The notes: generated by a model not told the origin, from the letters alone. DNA of 64,000 bases from Ecdyonurus torrentis (GCA_949318235.1 OX439133.1:3087097-3151096); one strand, 5' to 3'; positions 1 to 13,119 are shown, numbered from the stretch's first letter. Made by a program: numbers and translations.

Positions 1-191
1 AAAAATCGTTTTATTTATTATTTTTTTTTCCAATTCAAATTTGTGGTACGCGTTTTGCCGTGCAGCGTTTTAGAAACCCCTGCAAGAGTAAAAAAAAAAA
101 TTTAATAACAAAATTTCCTAATTCTCGTCACCAAGCAGGAGGTGAGATGCGTGTAATATTGGATATATTGTAGTTATTTTACTGAATGAAG

Positions 192-332
192 CAGTGGCGG
201 TCCTACAGGGGGGATTGAGGGGCGGAAATCCCCGGGCCCACTAGGTTTGGGGGGCCCGGGACGAGGCCTACATGTAAAAATTCAAAGCTAACGAAAAAAA
301 AAGAAGAAAAAAAAAAGGAAGTTGGGACGGGA

Positions 333-426
<94 letters not shown>

Positions 427-1155
427 CTTGATAGAGAGAAGTTTATGAACCAATTTAATAATTATCATTAATAAAATTATCCCTAACAAACAAATTATCC
501 AAACAAATTTATAATATTAAAAAAAAAAAAAAAAACTAAAGCATATACTACCGCAGATAAAATACAATATCTCCTAATTTACTTAATTACAACTTTATTC
601 AGCAGAATTTTTAAATATTTTTTAATAAGCGCTGCCCTGGTTTAAAAATGAAAAATAAACTACTTACTAGAATTATAATGAAGACTTAAAAGTTTTCAGG
701 GTGTTATTTTATTGCATTTTTATTCTAAAAAAGGGCAATGTCCTAAGTCGATAGATAAAGAAATTTCTAATTTTCGAGTTCATTGAGTATTTTTAATTAA
801 TTTTTAAAAGTCTTAAAAGGACATTACAGTCGTTACAGCTCGCATGGCGCATGCATATAGGTATTGCGTATCGACATTTTTTGATTTTTTTAATAGAAAT
901 GCTTAATGAACTTAAAATTTAGAATTTTGCAAATAAATCGATTCAGGACAATGTCTTCTTTTAGAATATGAAAAAAAAAACCCTGAAAACATTTTAAGTC
1001 GTACTTATTGGCCTGGCGTAGGTGAAAAATTTTCAATGATAAATAAACACTAGCTCGATCTTCCTAAATTTGAACTATTTCTATTCATCAAAAATTGACC
1101 CTGTCCTCTGCTCCTAAGTGATGATGGCGATCAACTTTGGGTATTCAAATGGAAT

Positions 1156-1188
<33 letters not shown>

Positions 1189-1365
1189 TGCAAGAGAACA
1201 GGGTTTATGAACAACACTTTTGTTTTGGAAATTTGAAATAATTCTAATAGAAATAAAAAAAGCTTTTTGTGAATATGAATGAAACATTTTTTGCATTCGA
1301 TTAATCTGGCCTAAATCTGCAAAGAAATTAAAAATTAGTGATTTTTCATTATAAATTTTTGTATA

Positions 1366-1396
<31 letters not shown>

Positions 1397-1671
1397 CATT
1401 CTAAAATAAAATTGAGCATTTCCCCTCTCTATTTTTGAAAAAAAAAATAATAAAAAAAATCATAAAATAAAAATAACATTATTAATTTTTTCTTAAAGCT
1501 ATCTGCACTGACTAGTATACTGAATTTATACACTGAATTCTGAATTGCCCGAGTCACGTGGTAAAACATAAAAAATCGCGCCTGCGGCGGGCTATTGACG
1601 CTTCGCGCATCTATTAAAAGGGCCCAGTCAGATTTCTGTTCACGGGCCCAAAAAACGTAGGACCGCCACTG
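192..1671. mobile_element. hAT-type non-autonomous DNA transposon
   Basis: Terminal inverted repeats of 15 bp (CAGTGGCGGTCCTAC at the left, its complement at the right) are flanked by an exact 8-bp duplication, GAATGAAG, at 184-191 and 1672-1679. An 8-bp duplication with CAG...CTG ends is the hAT signature. The interior holds a GA microsatellite, poly-T and TA tracts and no transposase ORF, so it depended on a transposase elsewhere. Confidence 0.9.
336..421. repeat. (GA)n microsatellite
   Basis: About 85 bp of uninterrupted GA dinucleotides inside the hAT element. The serine/leucine ORF on the opposite strand is only this repeat translated. Confidence 0.95.
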
Positions 1672-1836
1672 GAATGAAGATCAAATAATTATATCCTTTC
1701 AAAATTATGAAAGTTGAAAGAGCTATCTAAACCTACCCGGAAAAAATTGATATGAAGTAAAATAAAAATAATATAAAATAATAGTAATAAAAACTGATAT
1801 AAAAAAAAAGCAGAAACATTTTTTTTTTTTTGCTAG

Positions 1837-2040
1837 CCATATCGTGTTGTTGTGTTACTCCATAATCCGAGTACAGTCAAGACATTGTCTTATCGACAGG
1901 TTAGAACTTTCCAATTAATGGAAAAGCACACACGGGGTGGCCACGACCTACGTACACAGCCTGTTTTCCGCCATGATAGCCTAGAGAAACCGTGGAAATA
2001 TCTAGGCAGAAATGTACTGTACAAAAACATTGAATAATAC
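1837..2040 (+). repeat. Dispersed repeat, family B
   Basis: The segment with the gacattgtcttatcgacagg core followed by acacacgggg and the cctagagaaaccgtgg end recurs near 42676-42850, and its core recurs inverted near 4085-4150. No terminal repeats or coding capacity were seen. It is probably a short non-autonomous element. Confidence 0.6.
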
Positions 2041-2288
2041 ACAGTACTGTATTATATACATGCATTGAAATTAGCGAGCGCAGCGAGCAGAAATTTTTTC
2101 AAAGTGTGAAAAAAAAAAAATAATAATAAAAAAAGTAGGAATTCTCAATAAAAGAACAAAAGAAATGGTTTATTTATTTTTTTCTATATTATTGCTGAGG
2201 GTTCTCGAAGAAATGAACCGGGATACGATCCCGGAACTCAAACATTTGCCGGGGTACCATCCCGGCTATCCCGGCCCTCTTTTACCAC

Positions 2289-2293
<5 letters not shown>

Positions 2294-2350
<57 letters not shown>

Positions 2351-2460
2351 CATATATATATTTGGTTCAAAATTAACATTGGACAATAGTTAACTTTGAA
2401 CCAAGTGGACAACGGACAATACAGCGGACCAACGTCGATATATATATATATATATATATA
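2294..2460. repeat. (TA)n microsatellite pair
   Basis: TA tracts at about 2294-2347 and 2438-2460 flank a short inverted pair of ggttcaaa/ttgaacc sequence. Tyrosine/isoleucine ORFs here are translations of the tract. Confidence 0.9.
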
Positions 2461-2845
2461 CACTCATACATTTAAATAAAAAACAAAAAAATGAAAATAC
2501 AAAAGAATCACTTAAAAATTTAGATACATCAAAGAATGCAGCAAATAAAGTGATTATTTGAAGCATTAGAGATGTAAATGATTGTTGGAGATGCACCATA
2601 TTAACTTTGGTTTCTATTTTAATTAAATTAAAAGTTTAAATATGTTGTTAACTAAATAGAAATAAAAATAAACAATAATTTTTATATTTTTTTATTTGTT
2701 TAAATATAATATTTTATTCAAAATAATGGAAATTGCAGTCAAGGCAAAACCAACGCCCTATAACTGAACCAATATTGAATAAACATAACAAAAGAATTGA
2801 TTAAATAAAAAATATATATTCACAATAATATTCAATTTGGAAGAT

Positions 2846-4026
2846 AATTAAGGCCATAGACCACATAAAACAAAAATTACTTTTCAATTAATAATAATTA
2901 AATGGGATCTTTAAAACTGATGATTATTTTTACCAGAATATTAAATTAGTCCCATAAGAGATCGTGAAAATACTGTAAAGTATGCCATTTGCGTGACTAT
3001 TCATGTTTTCTGACGTCAGAAAAATGCAAAAAAAAAAAAAAAAAAAAAAAAATCAGTAAAAAAATGTTTTACGGGTTGCATGGATTTAAATTATTTGATC
3101 ACTGCTATGAAACAACCTTTGGTTTTTGTGACAAACTTGAAAATGGGTTATTTTTATATAAGTCTCACAAAGTGCTTTGCGTTAAAATTAGTGCTGTATA
3201 GATAATCGCTAAAATTTTCAAAACCGGTTAATCGTTAAGAAACCTTACCGGTATAAGCGTAAACCGGTTTGCAAAGTAAAACGATTTTAACCATTTAAAT
3301 AATCGTTAAAATCGCTTTAAATCGTTATCGATAATAAAATTAGGTAAAATAGGTAACAATGTTACGATTTTTAATTAAAACAATCATTAGATCCTATTAA
3401 CAATTTTAATAAATAGAAATTATTTACTAATTATATTAGTAAAAATATCAAAACTTCTTACAATTCGAACAAATAAATGCAAATTTCCTCGTTATATATT
3501 TTTTCAATGTAAAAAATTACTTAAAAGAGTTTATAAATTGAATTTCATGCATTATATGGAGTACAAATATTCATTTTTTAATTTATTTTTTTATTAGTAT
3601 AAGTTTCAAAAAATAAATAAAAAATATTATACAAGTAAGTATAATTATAACACGTTCCTCAATGCATGTAAAAATGATATTCTAAAATTTTATACTCTAA
3701 AATGCAATAAAATTAACAAATAAATCTGAAAAATTAATAATATGCTCTGATTAGGATTTTCATTTTACAAGCTTATTGTTTTTAGAATCGCAAACATACC
3801 TGACGATTCTCAAAATCATTTACCATTAACTTGCTCAACGATTTTAGCTATTTCTAAAATCGAAAAAGTCCTTATCGATTCCTACTAACGACTAACCGGT
3901 TTTTGAGTTTTCAATGAAACCGCGGTTCATCGAATTTTTATAAGTAACCGGTTTGCTGTAAACCGGTTTTATCCACAGCCCTAGCTAAAATTGCTTATAT
4001 ATTTTCTTGTGGCTTGTTTCTTTAAG
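2846..4026 (+). mobile_element. Dispersed MITE family A, interrupted copy
   Basis: It begins with the ggccatagaccacataaaa end and shares its body (gtgaaaatactgtaaag, gggttgcat, ttgatcactgctatg) with 11934-12612 and, inverted, with 13054-13400. The tail tgcttatat...tttaag resumes after the hAT insertion at 3189-3983, as comparison with the 11.9-kb copy shows. The family ends are inverted repeats near TTAAAGGCATAGACCA. Confidence 0.7.
3189..3983. mobile_element. hAT-type transposon with AACCGGTT subterminal repeats
   Basis: Ends TAGTGCTGTATAGATAA (left) and the complement of TAGGGCTGTGGAT (right) are imperfect inverted repeats. The flanking octamers GTTAAAAT (3181-3188) and GCTAAAAT (3984-3991) match at 7 of 8 positions, a decayed 8-bp duplication. 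Both subterminal zones are crowded with AACCGGTT and ATCGTTA motifs, probable transposase-binding sites. No ORF remains. Confidence 0.85.
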
Positions 4027-4324
4027 TCATTATTTAAGAGTTATATTTTATTTTAATTTCTCTTTTTAAATTGCAGTATTCAAGCAAGTCCTTTTTTCCA
4101 TTGATAAGAAAGTTCTTACCTGTCGATAAGACAATGTCTTGACTGGGACTGGGATTAGTAATGCATGATATCATAAAATGGCAAGTAAGCAAGCAAGAAA
4201 AAAAAATTGTAAAAAGGTAGACTAGCTGCTATATTTTTGCTCTATGTTATATGAAGTACCAATTGCAAAAGTTCCATCTGCTCCAGCAATTGACCCGTTT
4301 AATTTTTAAATTAAAATCGTTTAA

Positions 4325-5790
4325 CCCTATGTCTTGCCAAACTTTTTGCGCGGAAGGCTGAGCCAAATTCAATGGCTGAGCCTAGTCAAGCTGTCTCAAG
4401 GTGTATATTGTATGAAGTTCATTTTTTTATAGACGATCCAAAATTTATTAAGCTGCTTTTAAAAAAAAATTACAATATTTTTAACGCAATTATTGTAACC
4501 ATAAAATTATTAACTAAAATTACTTCTGTCCATAAGAAATTCATTGACCGCGATTCCCAATTTTCAAGCATTTAGGTATAAGAGAGGTCGTGTGTCTATA
4601 AGGTTAAAATAAAATAGATCAAGGGATGTGCGATTATAAAGAGGGGGAAAAAAGCAAAATAAACTTTTAATAAGGCAAAGGGGGTTGGTAGCAAATTTAA
4701 CTTTTATAAGAAGAGAAAACTCCAAAATCTAAAGTATAAAATTTAATTTAGTATATTATATAGCTTTTCTCATTTGTCATATATGTATAACTCAAACAAA
4801 TTAAAATATTTTGTTAAAATTAAAACTTATAAATATATATATATATAAATTTCTTAATTCTATTAATTTTATTTTGCAGTATTTCAAGCAGGACGCAAAC
4901 AGATATTTTCCATAGTATTAATTCATATTCAAATACACACTCAATTTTATAATTCTTTTACACATCTTTGAAATTTGTGCTTGCATTGTGTTTGTGTTGA
5001 ATAGCATAAACAGATTCTAGATAGTATATTTTATACTGTATTTTACCAATTTTTATATTATGATTTGTTAGTATTTTTTCCTTTCCTTTCCTTTCCTTTC
5101 CTTTCCTTTCCTTTCCTTTCCTTTCCTTTCCTTTCCTTTCCTTTCCTTTCCTTTCCTTTCCTTTCCTTTCCTTTCCTTTCCTTTCCTTTCCTTTCCTTTC
5201 CTTTCCTTTCCTTTCCTTTCCTTTCCTTTTCCTTTTTTTCTTCTTTATCTTTTTCTTACCACACACCACATGCGTATTTGTTTTACACCTTTTTTATATT
5301 TATTTTCATTAGTGGTATATATTATAAGAAAATGCATGAAGCATCAAAAGGGCCGCATATTGTATTATAATATAATACTAATTAATGCATGAAAGCAATA
5401 AAGCTTTTAAAATCCTTTATTTATATCTGATACCTAACCTTATTTTTCTTTGTGAAAAAAAGGATCCCTCTTAATTTTTGCAACCTCTCAGGGTAATAAA
5501 ATTTGCACTCCAAAGTGATCGACTGCACAAGGGGTGGCTTTTTATACTCTTATATAGATCGATGCACGCAGATGTCCTAGGCCGTGTACGGCTGTCCACG
5601 CAAAATCAAAACTTTAATTAAGAAATACAATAAAACCAATCATATCTGCGCGCTCATCTTTTTTTGTCAATATGTAAGTAAACACTTTTGAGGAAGTAAC
5701 AAAATTTCATAATTTTTTAGCAATTACAAAAAAATTAAATTTTTAAAACTAACTCAAAAATGAGACAGACCCTGCCCGAGCGCTTGAGGG
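4325..5790. mobile_element. piggyBac-like MITE, solitary copy
   Basis: It is bounded by TTAA on both sides (4321-4324 and 5791-5794). It begins CCCTATG and ends GAGGG, and it is homologous to the copies at 17924-19265 and 19299-20623, whose ends are CCCTCAAG. TTAA targets with CCCT ends fit the piggyBac superfamily. The interior is non-coding and carries a (CTTTC)n tract. Confidence 0.8.
5080..5230. repeat. (CTTTC)n pentanucleotide microsatellite
   Basis: About 30 CCTTT units lie inside the piggyBac-like MITE. The copies at 17.9-20.6 kb lack this tract, so the expansion followed insertion of this copy. The Lys/Glu-rich and Phe/Leu/Ser-rich ORFs over it are repeat translations. Confidence 0.95.
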
Positions 5791-5852
5791 TTAATGAATA
5801 AAATCAATATATCTAGGTAGGTAGCGAACTGACAATAGTAACAATGAATATT

Positions 5853-5856
5853 AATT

Positions 5857-5919
<63 letters not shown>

Positions 5920-6030
5920 TTCATTTATGTTATTTAATTTATTCATTTTTATTTATTCATTTATTTATTTACTTATTTGTTTATTTATTTAATTTAATTT
6001 GATTTATTCATTTATTTATTTATTTAAGTG
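5853..6030. repeat. (ATTT)n microsatellite
   Basis: A long TTTA tetranucleotide tract with occasional interruptions. The following stretch to about 6590 holds a poly-C run and unique-looking sequence in which I see no gene. Confidence 0.9.
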
Positions 6031-8458
6031 TTATGTGAGAAAAATAACAGTAACAAAACAAAGATTGTTCTGCTTAGCAATGTTAAAAACTACTCGAGCA
6101 TGCTTCCATCACGCACATTATTTATGATTTATGACGTCATGCGAATACGCCCTATAGTAGACATGACTCCCCCCCCCCCCCCACTGTATGGAGAGCCTTA
6201 AGGTCACAAAAGATGGCGAAACTTGGTTGTTATATGTAGAGAACTTTAACAGAGAAGTGACATCCTAAAAAGTTAGGCAGACCTGCAACACTCATTTCTT
6301 TAAAATTGGCAACGCTGCAGATGAAATTACTATAGGGCGCTCTATCATTGGCGCCTCAATTTGGATACTTCTGGCCTCTAATTGGTGCTTCAAAACGCAA
6401 CGTTGCCAAGTCAAAATTGTTCTGTGTTGCAGTCTGCCTAAAACATGAGGATGTCGCTTCACTATTAAAGTTCTCTAGTTATATGCCCACTTTTGTGACC
6501 CCTAGAGATGTTGTTAAGGGAGAAATTAAGCAATCTTGCTAAAAATAGAAGTGCATGGTTTATTTAGCTACAACAGCATCAATATACACACTAAAAAATG
6601 AGCGTTGAAAAGCTTGTACATTGTTTTTGCATCAATGCTTCAAGTATTGTGGAATCAACGGTTATGACGTCACTAAACGTTGATCCCTGGTCAAAAATCT
6701 TGCCTTAATTCTTACAAGATCAACTCAAGATCTTGTAAGATGGCTTCAAGACATCCAAGATCTTGAACATTTGAAAAAAGTAAGGCAAGATTGTTCAAGA
6801 TCTTACCAAAACTTAAAATCTTGCATGAATCTTACAATAAGATCTTGCAATTAATCTTGCATAAGATATTTTCGTGTGCAAGATAAAAATTAGGTTTCAA
6901 GATTAATTTTTCTTGTGCAAGATCCTAAAAATCTTACACAAGTAAATAAATCTTGCACAAGATCAACATCTTGGCAAGAAAATGTCTTGCGCAAGATTTT
7001 GTAGTCTTGTCAAGGCGTAAATCTTGAACAACTTGTGCAAGATAAATATTTTCTTGTGCAAGAAAAAGTATCTTATTCACGCAAAAATCTTGAGCAAGAT
7101 TATTTTTACCCAAGATAAAATCTTGCACCAAATTTTTACAAGAAAAAATCTTGCAAGACTTAACAATGCAAGATCTCTAAATCTTGTGCAAGAATTTGTT
7201 CAATTTTCCAAGTCCAAAATTCTATAATTTGGAGGAAAATTATAAATATCTTGCATATTTGGATTTATCTTGAACAAGATCGTAAATCTTGCATTTATAG
7301 AGGCCAACAGGTAAGATATTTTAAGTTTATGCGGAAATTTTGTGAAAGATATAAAATATCTTGGATAATATAAAAATATCTTGTGCAAGATTTTTTCGCG
7401 CGCTTTGACCATCTATCGGTGTATTTTGTAAACTTTGATGAGGAAATAGCCAGTGCGCATGACTGCACGCATTGCATTATGGGTAATAATGGATGCTGTT
7501 GATATAGATGATAAACACGTCGTACATGTGCTCTGTGTTTCTTTTAGTTTTGTGGCGTTTATAATAGTGATAATTAAGTTGCTTATGCACCAGATTCTAC
7601 ATTATAACAGGTAAGAAACATATTTAGTAATCGTTCCACACGCAAATTAGATTTTAGGCTAATATGAACTTATCTTTGTTTTCATATACGAGCTCTTCAT
7701 TGATTTAGTTGAGATATTCGCAACAAACACAAAGTGATCTATGATGATGGATCTGTGGAAATGCTATAGGTGGGCCTTTTTTGGATGAGGTGAGTGTAAC
7801 TCTTTTTTTTTTTTTCGTAAAAGTATGATTAAACAAATTATTTTTTTATGTTTTTTCTTATATAAAAATGTCTAAAAACAGAATAAAGGGTATAATGTTT
7901 TGGGGGAATTAGCTTATAAATTAATTATTGCATCTTTTTTTACTGTATTGTGAGTTGATAATGCAAGAATTAAAGCATTATTTTCTAACGGTTTTCATCT
8001 TGAGTTAATCTTGCAAGAATCAAAGCAAGATTTTCCAACGGTTTTTATCTTGAGCTGATCTTGCAAGAGTCAAAGCAAGATTTTCTAACGGTTTTTATCT
8101 TGAGGTGATCTTGCAAGAGAGTCAAAGCAAGATTTTCTAACGGTTTTTATCTTGAGGTGATCTTGCAAGAGTCAAAGCAAGATTTTCTAACGGTTTTTAT
8201 CTTGAGTTGATCTTGCAAGTATCAATGCAAGATTTTCTAATAATTTTAATTTTTTGAGCTGTAGGCAAGATTCAATAATGCAAAATTTCATGTTTTTAAG
8301 TTTTTCTTCTTTATATAGCTGACCTTGCAAGATGCATGAAAATGTTGTATGATTTTAACATTTAATTTGTTGCATGCTCTATAAACTATAATGCACATAT
8401 CGAGATAATATAATTATATGTTACTAGCTTGCATGATTTTTACGATGAGCAATCACTT

Positions 8459-9873
8459 CCCTGCTCACAAAACCGTGATTTTAGCCGCTCGGTTCTGAGA
8501 AAAATAAAAAAAACCGCGCGGTTCTCAATAAACCGTGCAAAAGCCGCGCGGTTCTTAAAAAACCGTGCAAAAGCCGCGCGGCCCTAATAAAACCGCGCGG
8601 TTCCTAAGAACCGCGCGGTTTTTGCACGGTTTTTAGAATAAGGTCACGTGATCTAGCGCATGCGCATTTAGGATGTGTGAGAAAGATGCGCAGTGTGTCA
8701 GTGAACTTGAGCATTGAAGAAGCAAATATGGCGAATATACTTTGTGTTGTTTTTTACGTGAATATTAAGTACAAAGGATTGTAAGAAGCTAAAAAATTAG
8801 TGCTCGATGTTTATAAATGAGGTAAGAATTTACTGAATGTATAAATCCAAAGTTTTAATGTCAGTAGAGGGCTAAAACAGTGATTTTTGTTACATGTCCT
8901 TGGGCGCGGCTATGGCGAGTGGCTTTGAACTTCGCAAAGACCAACGTTTTTCTATACACGCATCATGGAACGTAAAGTTTTTTTTTTTTTTTTTTTTTTT
9001 TTTGTAATATATTGGGGTTGTTTTAAGGGAGTAGGGGACCGACCTTATATCTCAAAAACTAGCTCGTGTTTTGGGTCTAAATTTGGTGTCATTGTGTAGC
9101 TAAGGGTCACACCTAGCCGTGATAAAAATTTCAAGATGTGTCACCGTCCAAAAAAAAAAGAAAAAAATTATTGAAATTAACATTATGCCTTATGGGCTTA
9201 AAATTTCAAAAAATCATATAAAATTAATTTGCACGGTGACCACCCAAAAATTTTATATATTTGAAATTGTCTCAAGCAGAAGTATCATTGTGCAAAATTT
9301 CAGATTTTTTTGCCGATAAAAGTTTGAGGCTAATGGCCGACGTCGGTCCCCTACTTCCTTAATTAGAATGTATATTAAATATATATTTTTATGTCTTAGA
9401 TTTTGTTTGTTGAACCCAATAATTATATGTATTTCATAATTTTTATATGTATTTTCTTTTGATTGAAAAATTAAGCGTGGTATTTATATAAAGGTACGCT
9501 TTTTCAATGAAAATGTGTGTAGTATCTAATGGTATTTTTGTTATTCAATGGTACACATACGTGTGTAAGTAGAAAATGTTGTGTTCTGTTAACTAATTCA
9601 GGTGCAGTGTGAAAATAAAAGTAAGTTTTTTGCGACATTATTGAACCAGAAAGGTGCGGAGCCCACTGAAAGCGTCGGAGAAGGCGGCATTTGGGTTCAA
9701 CAGCACGCGCCATGTAAACCATAGAGCCATCTGGGTTCAACGTGAGAACCGCCCGGCAGCCGCGCGGTTTCAACCCAAAAACCGCCCGGTAACCGCCCGG
9801 TTACCGCGCGGTTACCGAGCTCGGTTTTTTGCCCGGTAACCGCGCGGTTTTTTGCGCGGTTTTGTGAGCAGGG
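8459..9873 (+). mobile_element. Nested CCCTGC-end transposon with AACCGCGCGGTT repeats
   Basis: Ends CCCTGCTCACAAAACCG and cggttttgtgagcaggg form inverted repeats. They resemble the CCCTGGTCAAAAA ends of the host element, so the two probably belong to one superfamily. The subterminal zones repeat AACCGCGCGGTT. An ATGGCG ... gaggtaagaatt stretch near 8728-8830 recalls the exon-like start in the host element. Poly-T near 8980 and AT-rich sequence fill the middle. No full ORF. Confidence 0.8.
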
Positions 9874-10044
9874 TTGTTTATTAAGTTACAGAGATATATT
9901 ATACCATTTATTATGTTCTACTTCAAATTTGTTTTCTTACATTTTTTTTTACATAAATGTCATTTTGTTATTTGCCTGGCCAATAACTGACGAGTGACGA
10001 GTTATAGAGTGCTGAACAAGTACGCAATAGTAACTGATGCCATT

Positions 10045-11090
10045 TTTTTTTAGCTTGCTGTCTGGACAATAAAAATTAACGAGTACTTCAAGATTGCAGA
10101 CCAAATAATCAATAATTATGTTTAACTTTGTTTTTTTTTTTTAGCTTGCTGCCTGGACAATAATTGACGAGTTCTTCTAGATTGCAGAACAAATACGCGA
10201 TAATAATAGTTCATTTTTTTTTTTTTTTTTTTTTTTTTTTAGCTTGCTACCTGGACAATAAATTGACGAATACTTCAAGATTGCAGAACAAATACGAGAC
10301 AATAAAAGTTCAGTTTTTTTTTTAGCTTGCTACCTGGACAATAAATTGACGATTACTTCAAGATTGCAGAACAACGCGATAATAATAGTTCAGTTTTTTT
10401 TAGCTTGCCACCTGGACAATAAATTGACGATTACTTCAAGATTTCAGAACAAGTATACGCAATAATTATGTTTAAGTTTTTTTTTTTTTTTTAGCTTGCA
10501 GTCTGGACAATAATTGACGATTACTTCAAGATTGCAGAACAAATACGAGATAATAATAGTTCAGTTTTTTTTAGCTTGCCACCTGGACAATAAATTGACG
10601 ATTACTTCAAGATTGCAGAACAAATATACGCAATAATTATGTTTAAGTTTTTTTTTTTTTTTTTTTTTTTTAGCTTGCTGCTTGGACAATAATTGACGAT
10701 TACTTCTAGATTGCAGAACAAATATACGCAATAATTATGTTTAAGTTTTTTTTTTTTTTAGCTTGCTGTCTGGACAATAATTGACGATTACTTACTTCAA
10801 GCGATTGCAGAACAAATACGAGATATTAATAGTTCAGTTTTTTTTAGCTTGCCACCTGGACAATAAATTGACGATTACTTCAAGATTGCAGAACAAATAT
10901 ACGCAATAATTATGTTTAATTTTTTTTTTTTTTTTTTTTTTTTAGCTTGCCACCTGGACAATATATTGACGATTACTTCAAGATTGCAGAACAAATACGC
11001 AATATTAATGTTTAAGTTTTTTTTTTTTTTTTTTTAGCTTTCTGCCTGGACATTCTGGACAATAGTTGACAAGTAATTCTAGTTTGCAGA
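10045..11090 (+). repeat. Tandem array of about 90-bp units
   Basis: Roughly twelve units each carry tagcttgctgcctggacaat, ttgacgattacttcaagatt and gcagaacaaatacg, separated by poly-T runs of variable length. The array lies inside the CCCTGG element between its centre and right subterminal zone. The poly-T plus TAG beginning looks like a repeated 3' splice-site context. Confidence 0.85.
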
Positions 11091-11933
11091 ATAAATATGC
11101 GATAATTAAATATATTTAATTTTTTTTTTTTAAGTTTTATATTAAAACTTTTATTTTGCAGAGTAATTGTTGCTTGGATCTGACCAGAGCTTTTGATTCT
11201 ACATATTGCGAAGAAAAGCTGCCAAGACCATATTAAGATCAGAAAACAAGATTTCCTGAAATACATTATAGAAACATCTTGCATAGTCTTGACAAGATTT
11301 TCTGCAAGATTTTATTTAAGATCTTGCAGACTCTTGGCAAGACTTGTTGCAAGATTTTATGATAATCTTGCAAAGTCTTGACAAGATTTTTTGCAAGATT
11401 TTACGACGAAAGTCCTGTTTATTCTTGACAAGATTTGCTGTAAGATTTTACGGACCCAAAATCTTGCACAAGATTTTTAAGTACGACAAGGTGTCTTGTG
11501 CAAGATTGTCATTTCTTGTTATAAGATTATCCTCAAGATCTTGACAAGATCTTGTGCAAGATCTTGACAAGATCTTGTGCAAGATCTTGTCAAGATCTTG
11601 TCGTGCCATAATAAAAATCTTAAACAAATCTTGAGCAAGATCTTGGCAAGATCTTGCTCAAGATTTTTGACCAGGATATTTCAACAATAAATACATTAGT
11701 GACGTCACAAGCGTTGGGACTAAATAGAAAAATTGTATATTTGTGACGGCCAAGTTTAACGTTATTCCACTGTGATTCTAACGCTTCTGACGTCATTTAT
11801 ATATTTTTCATTACATTGAAAAACGTTTAGTGACGTCATGCTCATGACCGTTGATTCTATAACACTTAAAGCAATGCAAAACTGTGTACAAGCTTTTCAA
11901 CTTTTTTTTTTTTTTTTTTTTTTTTAGAGTATA

Positions 11934-12612
11934 TTAAAGCCATAAACCACATAAAACAACATGAGCTTTTTAATAAATAAACACGAAATGGGATATTCAA
12001 AACTGAGGACAATTTTTACCAGACGGTTAATGTAGCCCAACGAGAGAGCGTGAAAATACTATAAAGCAGGGGTGTCAAACACGCGGCCCGCGAGGTCATT
12101 TTGTGCGGCCCGCGGAACCTCCGATAATTTTTTTTTTTTTTTTTTTAAACAAATTTTTTAAAAAATATTGCTGTATAATTACAGTTTTAGTTCCCCCTTT
12201 TTTTAGTTTTATATTCATGGTGTTGATATTTTGAGTAAATCGTACATTATTTGCGTAAAAAATCAATAGCCACGCCCCCTTTTTGAAAAATTTTTCGCCT
12301 CCGGCGGGGCCCTGACCCCCCACAGTAAAAGTCTGCGGCCCGCTAATATTTTCTAGGACCGGATTTGGCCCGGCATGCAAAATGAGTTTGACATCCCTGC
12401 TATGCAATTTACGTGAAATTTCATGTTTATGACGTCATAAACATGCAAAAATTAATATGAAAATGTTATGCGGGTTGCATAAATTGAATTTTTTGATCAC
12501 TGCTATGGGGCTACTGTTGGGTTTTGAGACAAACTAATGTTATTTATGTAAATCTTAACAAGTGTTTTGTGATATAAATGCTTATGTTTTTCTCTGGTCT
12601 ATGCCTTTAAGT
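11934..12612 (+). mobile_element. MITE family A, copy with hAT insertion
   Basis: The left end ttaaagccataaaccac and right end ggtctatgcctttaag are inverted repeats. The body matches 2846-4026. It is interrupted by 12067-12399. Confidence 0.75.
12067..12399. mobile_element. hAT-like MITE, CAGGGGTGTCAAAC ends
   Basis: The left end CAGGGGTGTCAAAC and right end GTTTGACATCCCTG are near-perfect 14-bp inverted repeats, with two ggcccgc-rich blocks typical of this widespread hAT group. It is 333 bp and sits inside a family A MITE. The expected 8-bp duplication is not clean (ctataaag versus ctatgcaa). Confidence 0.8.
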
Positions 12613-13053
12613 ATATATGTTATATTAGTGTAGACAAAATAAATTCAGTTTGCTCCAGCAATTAACCCTAATAAACTGTCAAAATTTTAAATAAGTTAAT
12701 ATTATATACCAAGAGAAAAAAACAGTAGCCAAACAAAATTACTTAAAAATTCCTCATCTCTGCAATATTGTCAAATCATATTGAGCTACATGTTATTAAT
12801 CAAACCGCAAGAAAATCGAGTATTATAAACACTGCACTGCAATTATTTTAATTCATTCTAGTGTCAATTTTCATATGAGCAAGATTTGGGTGTTGTGTTT
12901 GTGTTTATTTAAATATATTTTGTGCTTCATTTTGTTGGCGGTGTATATCTACAAAGTTGAAGGTAACAAATGTTATTTTATTCTTATAGAAATAAAAAAA
13001 AAATTGTTTACATATATATCCTCATTTTTGTTTTGTAAAGGAAAACTTATCTT

Positions 13054-13119
13054 AAAGGCATAGAACAGATGGAAGTGTGAGCATTCATATTACAAAACAT
13101 TTGATACGCTTACATGCAT

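Larger units (their letters stand above)
6685..11675 (+). mobile_element. CCCTGG-end DNA transposon, copy 1
   Basis: The ends are inverted repeats of at least 17 bp, CCTGGTCAAAAATCTTG at the left and its complement at the right. Subterminal zones (about 6685-8330 and 11270-11675) consist of dozens of degenerate overlapping AAGATCTTGCAAGATT-type palindromes. A short exon-like stretch around 7480-7620 (cattatgggtaataatgg ... aacaggtaagaaac) is conserved in the copy at 13981-17480 in opposite orientation, perhaps a remnant first exon. It contains a nested element (8459-9873) and a tandem array (10045-11090). No transposase is recognisable; superfamily unassigned. Confidence 0.8.
6588..11935. mobile_element. 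Outer MITE split by nested insertions
   Basis: The left arm (about 6597-6684, gttgaaaagcttgtaca...tgacgtcactaaacg) is the reverse complement of the right arm (about 11815-11905), an inverted repeat of roughly 85 bp. Everything between 6685 and 11675 is a later insertion, so the original element was about 350 bp. A related end is visible near 20690-20730. The flanks suggest a TA target, which is uncertain. Confidence 0.7.

Noticed and set aside
4958..5370. Lys/Glu/Gly-rich and Phe/Leu/Ser-rich ORFs
   Set aside because: Both are the two strands of the (CTTTC)n microsatellite.
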